Source: Oscillospiraceae bacterium (GTDB lineage Bacteria > Bacillota > Clostridia > Oscillospirales > Acutalibacteraceae). From it: a stretch of 37,869 nucleotides of DNA. Below, one piece after another: positions 17,766-25,038 of this stretch. The translations under genes and the position numbers were made by a program. How positions within the stretch are numbered: position 1 is the first letter of the stretch; each line of letters starts with the position of its first letter. The notes beneath the pieces are model-generated. The model did not search any database. It had not been told where the DNA came from and saw only the letters and a list, made by a program, of their open reading frames with translations. Where the stretch lies: the NCBI GenBank assembly GCA_022508805.1, contig JAFLUM010000002.1:179394-217262 (forward strand). Direction: 5' to 3'.

Positions 17766-19106
17766 TTAATTAGCTGTCCATTTTTCGGTATCAATATAAG
17801 GATTTTCAAGTCCCTTTGCATCATACCATGCCTGCGGATAACGCGGAGACGGATTAAGCGACACAGTGCCTGTATCCACCGACAAATCCTCATTTTCACG
17901 CACCATTCTGCCCATTACGACAAGTCTTGCCTCGTTAAAATCATATGTGCAGGTAACGAGGGTGATAAGTCGGTCGTCGGGCTGAACGGTAATATCGGTA
18001 TTTATTATACTTCTAAGCCTGACTTCTTCAATAAAGCTGATAAATTTTTCCTCAGTCGAGAAATCCGTGACCGTGAAATTGAAAATGTAGCCATCGTCCT
18101 CATCGGTCTGTGCATTAGTAACAAAAGCGGCAAACACCTTGAAATAATACGTATCGTAAAGCGTATTAAACTCGATCACGGGTGCTTCCTTATAGCCCTC
18201 AAGAGTTTTATACCTGTCAAGGTTTGAGAACATCAGTCCGTCAGGCATATGATGTCCGTAAATAACCGTGTTGTCATCAAGATCTTTTGCATTATTGCGG
18301 TAATCAAGATAAGGACAACCGTAACGGCTTGATTTTTTGTAAAAATCCCTGCGCAGATAGAAATCGTTATCCTTGCTTTGAACTACCTGAACGTCAAGGT
18401 TGGTGTTGCCTATTTTGAGCCACCCTGCAAGGTCCTGATTCATAGCGTAAAGGTATGCATATTTAAGATTCATACCCTCGGGAACCTGTATTTTGGGATA
18501 CTGGGCAAACAACTCTTCCCACGCCTGCTCATACTGATTTTCTTCCATATCTTCAGTTGCGACAAATTTGTTTTTAAGATCTTCTTCCGCCTTTAATTCT
18601 GCTCGGTACTGGCGGAAAAGCTCCCCAAAGGCGATAGCGCAGCCGATGATAGCTATAATAGAAATATCCATAACTATTTTTCTGACTTTTTCCTTAGTGC
18701 TGTCCTTGCCCAATGGAATAAATGCTTTGAAAAAGTCGGAAAAAATCTCGTTAAAGGTGCGGACTTTTTTAGTCTTTACGGGCTTTGATTCGCCGACAGT
18801 CCCGGCGCTCGGCTCTTGTTTTTTTACATACTGCGAGGTGATGTCAACAAAGGTCTTGCCGTTTTCCGTAACGACCGTGGGTCCGTCTTCGCTATTTGCA
18901 GCCTCTTCAAGTGTTTTTTCTATTTGCGCAGCAATATCATCGCCGAATGAGTCTGCGGAGCTTGATTTTAAGTCCGTTGTCGGCTCACCGCCGTTTTGCA
19001 GTGCATCAAAATCTATTATTTCTTTTTTTCCTTCGTCCTCGTCCATACCGAGTTTTTTACGGAGTTCATCGAAAGAAAGCATATCTTTGTTTTCATTGTT
19101 ATCCAT
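17766..19106 (-). CDS. srtB: Class B sortase, second of a tandem pair
   Basis: Sortases are membrane cysteine transpeptidases that attach proteins to peptidoglycan or build pili. This 446-residue copy has a long charged cytosolic N-terminal region of about 150 residues, a transmembrane helix (near VMDISIIAIIGCAIAFG), then the class B catalytic domain with catalytic His in VIYGHHMPDGLMFSNL, Cys in LITLVTCTYDF and Arg in ARLVVMGRMV. The chosen ATG (19104-19106) has GGAGGTG 7 nt upstream; it overlaps the upstream sortase gene by 8 bases. Beyond the catalytic Arg is a tail ending PSPRYPQAWYDAKGLENPY, also found in the partner sortase. No substrate with a sorting signal is encoded in the window. 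Confidence 0.9.
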   Translation of the reverse strand: MDNNENKDMLSFDELRKKLGMDEDEGKKEIIDFDALQNGGEPTTDLKSSSADSFGDDIAAQIEKTLEEAANSEDGPTVVTENGKTFVDITSQYVKKQEPSAGTVGESKPVKTKKVRTFNEIFSDFFKAFIPLGKDSTKEKVRKIVMDISIIAIIGCAIAFGELFRQYRAELKAEEDLKNKFVATEDMEENQYEQAWEELFAQYPKIQVPEGMNLKYAYLYAMNQDLAGWLKIGNTNLDVQVVQSKDNDFYLRRDFYKKSSRYGCPYLDYRNNAKDLDDNTVIYGHHMPDGLMFSNLDRYKTLEGYKEAPVIEFNTLYDTYYFKVFAAFVTNAQTDEDDGYIFNFTVTDFSTEEKFISFIEEVRLRSIINTDITVQPDDRLITLVTCTYDFNEARLVVMGRMVRENEDLSVDTGTVSLNPSPRYPQAWYDAKGLENPYIDTEKWTAN

Positions 19107-20061
19107 TACTGAGCACCTCCTGAGGATACCACTTTTCATCATCCTTATAAGGATTTGTGATTCCGTGCTTATCGTAATAAAGCTGCGGATATTTGGGATT
19201 GGGATTTACATAAGCCTTTTCCACGTTAACTTCCTCACTTTCGCCGTCTCTTACGGCTCTGGCAAGTATGGCAATTCTGGTATTCGCTCTGTACGTTCTT
19301 TTACCGTATTTATTATAAAGGTCAAGAGTTCGTATGCAGGTCGAAAGAATAAGCATTTTATCGTCGTCGTTTATATCCACATCGGTAACATAAAGTCTGC
19401 GCTTGTTTACCTCCGCGATAAAGCCGTCAAAATTGTCTCCGTCCATATACGGATAAATATAGTTGAAAACGTAGCCGTTATCCTCGTCAGCGGAAGCGTT
19501 GGTGATGAAAACGGCGTATATCTTCCACTTATATTTTCTCTCAACGGTGTTGAATTCAAACACGGGAGTTTTTTTGTAAAAATCTATATTTTCGTACTGC
19601 GTAAGCTCGGAAAACATTGTAGTATCATAATAATTATGAGAATAAATAATGGTATTTGCATCAAGGTCAACAGGATTATTGCGGTAATCCATAAACACTG
19701 CACCGCGGCTGTCGTATTCCTTATTAAAATTGTGATTAAGGTAAAAGCTGTTATCCACGGTTTTTACCACAGGATAGTTAACACTTGTGTTAGGAACGGT
19801 TACCCAACCCACAAAGCCGGAGTTTATTTCGAGTAATGCAGAATAATCAGGCGCGGCGGTTGCGTCCTCCTCTTCCTCGGCGTCCGTTTTTGGCTCAGGA
19901 ATAAGGTTGGCAAGACTTTCCATCTCCTGCTCGCTGCTGTGGACATCCAAATAATATCTTATGACCAGTGACGACGAGCATAAAAAGATAATGATGCACA
20001 ACGCCAGAATTATTTTTCTGACGGGACCCATTTTTTTCTTCGTCTTTGCCAAGTCAATCAC
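19099..20061 (-). CDS. srtB: Class B sortase, first of a tandem pair
   Basis: A 320-residue class B sortase with a short cytosolic start, a membrane helix (about residues 15-38, KIILALCIIIFLCSSSLVI), an acidic linker and the catalytic domain. Catalytic residues are visible in order: His in TIIYSHNYYDTTMFSEL, Cys in KMLILSTCIRTLD and Arg in ANTRIAILARAV. Its tail carries NPNPKYPQLYYDKHGITNPY, closely matching the tail of the partner sortase. It starts 8 bases inside the end of cinA and overlaps the second sortase gene by 8 bases. The two share the same domain layout but differ greatly in the N-terminal region, so they may act on different substrates or at different sites. Confidence 0.9.
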   Translation of the reverse strand: MIDLAKTKKKMGPVRKIILALCIIIFLCSSSLVIRYYLDVHSSEQEMESLANLIPEPKTDAEEEEDATAAPDYSALLEINSGFVGWVTVPNTSVNYPVVKTVDNSFYLNHNFNKEYDSRGAVFMDYRNNPVDLDANTIIYSHNYYDTTMFSELTQYENIDFYKKTPVFEFNTVERKYKWKIYAVFITNASADEDNGYVFNYIYPYMDGDNFDGFIAEVNKRRLYVTDVDINDDDKMLILSTCIRTLDLYNKYGKRTYRANTRIAILARAVRDGESEEVNVEKAYVNPNPKYPQLYYDKHGITNPYKDDEKWYPQEVLSNG

Positions 20062-20533
20062 CTACGATCTCGAGTATCATTTTAAGTGCTTCATCCGATG
20101 CACTTATGCGGTTACAGTTTCGAATATCCGTATCAAATATATTGTTAAGTCGTTTTACTCTCGTTTCTTCCCCGTCGGACACTGCAATGTATATAAGTCC
20201 TACAGGTTTATCCGTATTATCGGAAAGAGGTCCGGCTATTCCCGAGACAGCCACGGCCACATCTGCACCCGAAGCTGACAGTACACCGCTTACCATTTCG
20301 CGGACGGTCTGCTCGCTGACCGCACCGAATTTACGGAGAGTTTCTTCTCTTACCCCAAGGAGTTTTTCTTTGATTCCGTTACTGTAGCTTACTATTCCGC
20401 AGTTGAAAACCGCTGATGAGCCGCTGATGTCTGTAATTCTTTTTGCAATAAGACCGCCTGTACACGACTCTGCACACGCCATAACAAGATTTTTTCTTTT
20501 AAGCGCCTCAACGGTCATCTCTTCAAGCGTCAT
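20054..20533 (-). CDS. pncC: CinA C-terminal domain protein (nicotinamide-nucleotide amidase, PncC-like)
   Basis: The 159-residue product consists only of the CinA C-terminal domain, which in PncC deamidates nicotinamide mononucleotide to nicotinic acid mononucleotide, a salvage step of NAD metabolism. The family motifs AESCTGGLIAKRITDISGSSAVFNCGIVSYSN and AVSGIAGPLS are clear (given here in shortened form: AESCTGGLIAKRIT, GIVSYSN). The N-terminal MoCF-like domain of full-length CinA is missing, which is normal for the stand-alone enzyme. It lies 11 bases after thiI and overlaps the first sortase gene by 8 bases. A link to the NAD genes nadB/nadC at 32-34 kb is thematic only. Confidence 0.88.
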   Translation of the reverse strand: MTLEEMTVEALKRKNLVMACAESCTGGLIAKRITDISGSSAVFNCGIVSYSNGIKEKLLGVREETLRKFGAVSEQTVREMVSGVLSASGADVAVAVSGIAGPLSDNTDKPVGLIYIAVSDGEETRVKRLNNIFDTDIRNCNRISASDEALKMILEIVGD

Positions 20534-20544
20534 AAGGATAACTC

Positions 20545-21720
20545 CTAAAAACAGATATTTGTAAGTTTTGTATTCTCTATTGCTCTTTCAATGAGAGCAT
20601 CCGCATCTAAAGCCTCTTCTGCGGCAAGCAGTACGGATAACTGCGGTTTGGTTTTAGGATGCTTTGGAGTGAATACCGTACAGCAGTCCTCATAAGGCTC
20701 AATGGAAATATCAAAGGTATCGATTTTTCTTGATATTTTTATAATTTCGTCTTTATCCATTCCGATAAGCGGACGGAAAACGGGCATCGACACCGCCGCA
20801 TCCGTACAGGACAAAGCAAGAAGTGTTTGACTTGCCACCTGACCGAGGCTTTCACCCGTTATCAGAGCCTTACAGTCCTCACGCTCGGCAATTTTTTCGG
20901 CAATTCGCATCATAAAACGGCGCATAACCAGTGTGAATATGTCCTCGGGGCAGTTATCTCTTATCTGCTCCTGAATTTCGGTAAAACCTACCGTGAAAAG
21001 GGTGATATTTCCGCTGTATTTTGAGACCTGCCTCAAAAGGTCGTGCACCTTCATTTCCGACTGGGGAGACGTATAAGGCGGTGAAGCAAAATGGACGGCA
21101 GTGAGCGAAAGTCCGCGTTTAGCCATCATATATGCAGCGACGGGGCTGTCTATTCCGCCGGAAATGAGTATCGTCGCTCTGCCTGCAGTGCCCGAGGGCA
21201 TTCCGCCCGCACCCTTTGTCTGATTTCCGCGAATAAACGCAAATTTTTCTCTTATTTCAACAGTTACAAGAACCTCCGGATTTTTTACGTCTACCTTTAG
21301 ATGCGGAAATTTTTCAAGTATCGCTCCCCCGACCTGTGCCGAAAGCTCAGGCGAAGTAAGCGGAAACTTTTTGTCAGAACGCTTGCCCTCGACCTTAAAG
21401 GTTTTGGCGTTTTTAAGCTGCTCTGCAAGATATATAGGGGCGTTCTCCAGTATCGCTTCCATATTTTTTTCGGTCTGTAATGCCCGTGAATAGCAGGCAA
21501 TTCCGAAAACTCTGCCCACGCGGTCACTGACCTCGTCCATATCAACGCCGTCAGAAAGCGGAACTACCGTTACGGTAGACTGCTCTTTTCTGTACTCAAA
21601 CTCGCCGAGGGGTTTGAGTCTACGGCGGATATTTTTTATAAGTATATCTTCAAATGTGGAACGGTTAAGTCCTTTGAGCGCAAGCTCACCGTTTTTTATC
21701 AAAATAATTTCCTTCATCAT
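20545..21720 (-). CDS. thiI: tRNA 4-thiouridine synthase ThiI
   Basis: ThiI adenylates and thiolates uridine 8 of tRNA; in some bacteria it also takes part in thiazole formation. The 391-residue product has an N-terminal ferredoxin-like and THUMP region (about residues 1-165), then the PP-loop ATP pyrophosphatase domain with ISGGIDSPVAAYMM near residue 190 and the family's GESLGQVASQT stretch. The C-terminal rhodanese domain of Escherichia coli ThiI is absent, as in Bacillus. The ATG overlaps the stop of the cysteine desulfurase gene (ATGA), with AGGAGA upstream. In Bacillus a dedicated desulfurase encoded next to thiI donates the sulfur; the same pairing is seen here. Confidence 0.95.
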   Translation of the reverse strand: MMKEIILIKNGELALKGLNRSTFEDILIKNIRRRLKPLGEFEYRKEQSTVTVVPLSDGVDMDEVSDRVGRVFGIACYSRALQTEKNMEAILENAPIYLAEQLKNAKTFKVEGKRSDKKFPLTSPELSAQVGGAILEKFPHLKVDVKNPEVLVTVEIREKFAFIRGNQTKGAGGMPSGTAGRATILISGGIDSPVAAYMMAKRGLSLTAVHFASPPYTSPQSEMKVHDLLRQVSKYSGNITLFTVGFTEIQEQIRDNCPEDIFTLVMRRFMMRIAEKIAEREDCKALITGESLGQVASQTLLALSCTDAAVSMPVFRPLIGMDKDEIIKISRKIDTFDISIEPYEDCCTVFTPKHPKTKPQLSVLLAAEEALDADALIERAIENTKLTNICF

Positions 21721-22847
21721 TTTCTCCTGACCCGTTTTACTGTGTCTGCTATTCCATTATACAATAAATCCATATCTTTTTCATCGGTACTTTTTGACAG
21801 GCTGATTCTGACTGCGCTGTCTATTTGTGCCGCGTTCACACCCATGGATGAAAGCACTCCGCTGCGGTGTCCTTTAGAACAGGCAGAGCCTGCCGATACA
21901 TATATGCCTTCAGCCGAAAGAGCGTTGAGCATAACCTGTGACGGAACACCTTTTACGGAAATATTTATTATATACGGCAGTGCATCCGACGGCGAATTTA
22001 AGGTTATACCGTCAATATTTTTTATTTTTTCAAGAAAATAATCCCTTAACTCTGTTGCTTTTTCAAGATTTTTTTCAATATTTCCTATATCATTGACAGC
22101 TGCTGCAAAAGCACATATAGCAGGCATTGGCTCTGTGCCCGATATCAGTCCGTTCTCCTGACCGCCGCCGAGGATACTGGGTAAAAGACGGACATTTCTG
22201 TCGACAAACAGTGCTCCTGCTCCCTTTATACCGTGTATTTTGTGCCCGCTTATACTCATTAAATCAATGCCGAGCTTACGGGGGCTTAGCGGTATTTTGC
22301 CGAACGCCTGTACGGCATCGCAGTGAAAGTAAGCCGCCGATTTTTTATTATTAATTATTTCTTTTATTTTTGAAATTTCCTGTATTGAGCCGACCTCGTT
22401 ATTGACCGCCATAATGCTGACCAAAACGGTATTTGCGTCCACGGCATTTGAAATTGAGTCAAGACTTACTTTGCCGTTTTTATCCGGTTTTAGATAAACT
22501 GCTTCAAATCCCAAGGATTCAAGCAATTCGAAGTGTTTTAATACACTGGGGTGCTCAAGCAGTGTGGTGACAATTTTTTTGCCTTCGCGCCTCTTTGCAC
22601 GCGCTGTGCCGAAGATAGCAGTATTATTAGCCGCAGTTCCGCCGCTTGTAAAATATATTTCGCTGTCATTACACGAAAGGAATTTTGACAGAGTACGACG
22701 TGCTTCGTCAAGCTCTTTTTTAGCCTCGATCCCGCACATATGCAGTGACGACGGATTTCCGAAGGTACGCTCCATCATTTCAAGCGCTTTTTTGACGGCG
22801 GCCTGGCAGGGCTTTGTGGTCGCACTGTTGTCAAGATAAACGCTCAC
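21717..22847 (-). CDS. Cysteine desulfurase (NifS/IscS family), probable ThiI partner
   Basis: A PLP enzyme that takes sulfur from cysteine as an enzyme persulfide and passes it to acceptors, most likely ThiI because the two genes overlap. The 376-residue product begins VSVYLDNSATTKP; the GTG start (22845-22847) has GGAGG 7 nt upstream, while the ATG 21 bases earlier has no ribosome binding site. The PLP lysine is in SISGHKIHGIKGAG and the active cysteine in SAGSACSKGHRSG. Length and the GHRSG loop fit the short-loop group II/NifZ-like desulfurases. A near-consensus promoter lies immediately upstream, so this gene opens the long minus-strand operon. Confidence 0.93.
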   Translation of the reverse strand: MSVYLDNSATTKPCQAAVKKALEMMERTFGNPSSLHMCGIEAKKELDEARRTLSKFLSCNDSEIYFTSGGTAANNTAIFGTARAKRREGKKIVTTLLEHPSVLKHFELLESLGFEAVYLKPDKNGKVSLDSISNAVDANTVLVSIMAVNNEVGSIQEISKIKEIINNKKSAAYFHCDAVQAFGKIPLSPRKLGIDLMSISGHKIHGIKGAGALFVDRNVRLLPSILGGGQENGLISGTEPMPAICAFAAAVNDIGNIEKNLEKATELRDYFLEKIKNIDGITLNSPSDALPYIINISVKGVPSQVMLNALSAEGIYVSAGSACSKGHRSGVLSSMGVNAAQIDSAVRISLSKSTDEKDMDLLYNGIADTVKRVRRK

Positions 22848-22883
22848 TGCACATCCTCCGTTCCGCATAATATATCAAAATAA

Positions 22884-22912
22884 ATTATACAACAAAACTC
22901 GCCGTTTGGCAA
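22884..22912 (-). promoter_or_regulatory. Promoter of the desulfurase-thiI-cinA-sortase operon
   Basis: On the minus strand TTGCCA (22912-22907), a 17-base spacer and a perfect TATAAT (22889-22884). It lies 37 bases before the GTG start. No other convincing promoter appears before the spoIID-domain gene, so it probably drives much of the 10-kb run. Confidence 0.8.
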
Positions 22913-22969
22913 ATAAAAAATCATGATTTTAAGGCATATTTATAAATTTTTTGTAAACAATATTTCAAA

Positions 22970-23130
22970 GTAACCACTGATTAACTCAGAGCCACTCACC
23001 TTAGCGGCAAAATGTCCGTCATTTCGCCCAAAAATTCTCGTCAATACACAAAATATTAACTCAAATTTTTAGACAAACTGACGAAAAATTTTCTCGCTAA
23101 TGCAAGTACTCTGAATTAATCAGCGGTTAC
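22970..23130. mobile_element. MITE-like element with terminal inverted repeats, no ORF
   Basis: A 161-base stretch bounded by 22-base inverted repeats: the left starts GTAACCACTGATTAACTC (22970-22991), the right ends TTAATCAGCGGTTAC (23109-23130); 20 of 22 positions are complementary. Both ends are flanked by CAAA (22966-22969 and 23131-23134), a possible 4-base target duplication. Inside, further complementary pieces (TTAGCG with CGCTAA, and TTCTCGTCA with TGACGAAAA) suggest the whole unit can fold into one long imperfect hairpin. There is no coding capacity. This is the pattern of a miniature inverted-repeat transposable element moved by a transposase from elsewhere. It separates the desulfurase promoter from ypeB. 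Confidence 0.65.
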
Positions 23131-23154
23131 CAAATCATTTAAGGAGTGCTAAAA

Positions 23155-24501
23155 ATGAATGAAAAAAAGATGTCATTTCGCGCTAAAGCGAGAATCTTTT
23201 TATATACAGCGGCGGTAATAACCGTGCTTGGAATTTTCGGGATAGTGCAGTACACTAAGGCACAAAAGTTTGAGCGTGAAACGCAGCTTACAAAGCAGAT
23301 GGCACTTATCTCCCTTGACGAATATTTAGGCAATATCGCAGGAGATCTTGAAAAGACTATATACACGAGTACCCCCACAATGCTTTCGCAGCTTTCAACA
23401 GAGCTTTGGCGCCAGTCCTCAGGTGCAAAAAACAGTCTTATGATGCTCCCCACCACAAACGGAACACTTGGCAATACCTATAAATTTTTATCTCAGGTAG
23501 GAGAATTCGTAATGGCGCTGGGACGTAAAAGCTCGGCGGGTGAAGAAATAAGCGAAGAAGAACGCGAGCAGCTTAAAAAGCTTTACGAATACTGTACTGT
23601 GCTGAACGAGCAAGTAAACAGTATGTGCTACGATATGCAAAACGATGAGCTCACCTTTGAGGAATACAAGAGCACGCTGCTTGGCGGAAATACAGGTGTC
23701 AGCACGGTTGGAAAAAGCCTTGACGACGCGGAGCAATCGCTCTCCGACTTGCCGTCGCTCATTTACGACGGTCCGTTCTCCGATCACATTGAGCAGAGCG
23801 AACCGAAGTTTCTTAAAGGAACTGATGAAATCACCAAAAACAAGGCTTTGACCGTCGCCGGTGATGCGTGCGAGGAAGAAAAAGCGTCGCTTAAATTTGC
23901 ATATGAGGAATCGGGAGCAATTCCCTGCTATGTTTTCCAAAGTGATAACTGCACAGTGGCGGTCACTAAAAACGGCGGTAAGGTTTTATATATGATAAAC
24001 GCACAGTTTGCAGGCGAAATTCAAGTAAAATATGAGGAAGCTATAGAAACTGCCTTAAAATTTTTGAAAAAAATAGGATATACAAATCTTAAAGAAAGCT
24101 ACTATTTCACCGAGGACGGAATTTGTACCATCAATTTTGCAGGATATGAAAACGGTATAGTTTACTATCCCGATCTTATAAAGGTCAGCGTCAACCTTGA
24201 AACGGGAAAAGTGCATTCCTTTGACGCTTCGGGATATGTGTCAAATCATTTTAACAGAACCGAATCCACGCAAATAATAACAGAGGACGATGCAAGAGGA
24301 ATAATAAACCCAAATCTTCAAATATTGGGCGTTCAGCTGTGCGTTATACCGACGGAATGGAAAAGTGAACAGTACTGTTATGAGGTGCATTGCAGTACGG
24401 ACAACGGTCAGGAGCTGTTGGTGTATATCGACTGCACAACGGGTGAAGAGGATAATATTCTTATACTTTTGTACAGCGACGGCGGTGTGCTGACAAAGTA
24501 G
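23155..24501 (+). CDS. ypeB: Spore germination protein YpeB
   Basis: YpeB is a spore-membrane protein needed to hold and control the cortex-lytic transglycosylase SleB. The 448-residue product has an N-terminal membrane helix (FLYTAAVITVLGIFGIVQY), a helical region including LSTELWRQSSGAKNSLMMLP that matches the family, then PepSY-type repeats in the second half (for example AIETALKFLKKIGYTNLKESY). The ATG at 23155 has GGAG 8 nt upstream; an in-frame GTG at 23146 would bury the ribosome binding site. Its length equals Bacillus YpeB (450). In most spore formers sleB lies directly upstream; here the slot holds a MITE-like element and the divergent desulfurase operon. Confidence 0.92.
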   Translation: MNEKKMSFRAKARIFLYTAAVITVLGIFGIVQYTKAQKFERETQLTKQMALISLDEYLGNIAGDLEKTIYTSTPTMLSQLSTELWRQSSGAKNSLMMLPTTNGTLGNTYKFLSQVGEFVMALGRKSSAGEEISEEEREQLKKLYEYCTVLNEQVNSMCYDMQNDELTFEEYKSTLLGGNTGVSTVGKSLDDAEQSLSDLPSLIYDGPFSDHIEQSEPKFLKGTDEITKNKALTVAGDACEEEKASLKFAYEESGAIPCYVFQSDNCTVAVTKNGGKVLYMINAQFAGEIQVKYEEAIETALKFLKKIGYTNLKESYYFTEDGICTINFAGYENGIVYYPDLIKVSVNLETGKVHSFDASGYVSNHFNRTESTQIITEDDARGIINPNLQILGVQLCVIPTEWKSEQYCYEVHCSTDNGQELLVYIDCTTGEEDNILILLYSDGGVLTK

Positions 24502-24556
24502 AATAATACCGCATTTTAAGGGGATAATATAAATACCAAACTAAGGAGGGATAAGC

Positions 24557-24913
24557 ATGAAAAAAGCTGCAATTATCATGATAGCGGTCACGGCTTTATT
24601 CTGCATTTTTCTTACGGGCTGCGGTGACGCTGATGACGGCAAAATTACGGAAAATGCAAATCCGTCAGAAAACGTATCAGACAACTCGATGAATAACGCC
24701 GGACAAGCCAATTCCGGTGATACGGACAAAGGCAATAACAGAGCTGATTCCGATGCAGACAGAGATATAAGTGACGCTGTCTCTGATGTAGGTCAAGGTG
24801 CCGAAGACCTGGTGAGTGATGCAGGCGATATGGTAAGCGATGCTGCTGATGCCGTTTCGGATGCCGGGCACGGACTTGAAGACGGCGCAGAAGATATTGC
24901 CGACGGAAGATAA
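24557..24913 (+). CDS. Small acidic lipoprotein with heptad-like repeats
   Basis: A 118-residue product with a lipoprotein signal (MKKAAIIMIAVTALFCIFLTGC; lipidated Cys22 in the LTGC box). The mature part is very acidic and low in complexity: an Asn/Asp/Ser-rich linker followed by a repetitive stretch in which units such as DAVSDVGQGAEDLV, DAGDMVSDAAD and DAVSDAGHGLED recur with a spacing of about 7-11. These could form an amphipathic helix or coiled coil lying on the cell surface. I know no named family. GGAGGG lies 8 nt before the ATG. It follows ypeB by 55 bases and is closed by a terminator, so ypeB and this lipoprotein may share a transcript and a spore-related role. Confidence 0.85.
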   Translation: MKKAAIIMIAVTALFCIFLTGCGDADDGKITENANPSENVSDNSMNNAGQANSGDTDKGNNRADSDADRDISDAVSDVGQGAEDLVSDAGDMVSDAADAVSDAGHGLEDGAEDIADGR

Positions 24914-24928
24914 ATAAGCATATAAAGC

Positions 24929-24978
24929 AAAACCGATATTCTTATGCCAAAGCAGCATTATGAATATCGGTTTTTTAT
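24929..24978 (+). terminator. Intrinsic terminator after the lipoprotein gene
   Basis: AAAACCGATATTC (24929-24941) pairs perfectly with GAATATCGGTTTT (24962-24974), a 13-bp stem with a 20-base loop, followed by further T residues. Confidence 0.9.
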
Positions 24979-24979
24979 G

Positions 24980-25009
24980 TTGACCCGATCATATTTGATG
25001 TGGTAAAAT
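24980..25009 (+). promoter_or_regulatory. Promoter of the flavodiiron fusion gene
   Basis: TTGACC (24980-24985), an 18-base spacer and TAAAAT (25004-25009), 30 bases before the ATG at 25039. It begins directly after the lipoprotein terminator. Confidence 0.7.
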
Positions 25010-25038
25010 TATACAAATCAAATCTTGAGGTGTCAAAA

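Noticed and set aside
18568-19836. A 422-codon open frame on the plus strand opposite the two sortase genes
   Set aside because: It lies entirely antisense to two well-supported sortase genes, shows Ile/Val/Ser-rich sequence typical of a shadow frame, and has no ribosome binding site.
22848-22868. ATG start of the cysteine desulfurase at 22868
   Set aside because: No ribosome binding site precedes it, and the GGAGG that serves the GTG at 22847 lies within the extra codons.
23109-23146. A sigma-G-like promoter (GAATT, 18 bases, CATTTAA) for ypeB partly inside the right end of the MITE-like element
   Set aside because: The -10 match is incomplete, and the start of transcription would fall on the ribosome binding site, leaving no usable leader.
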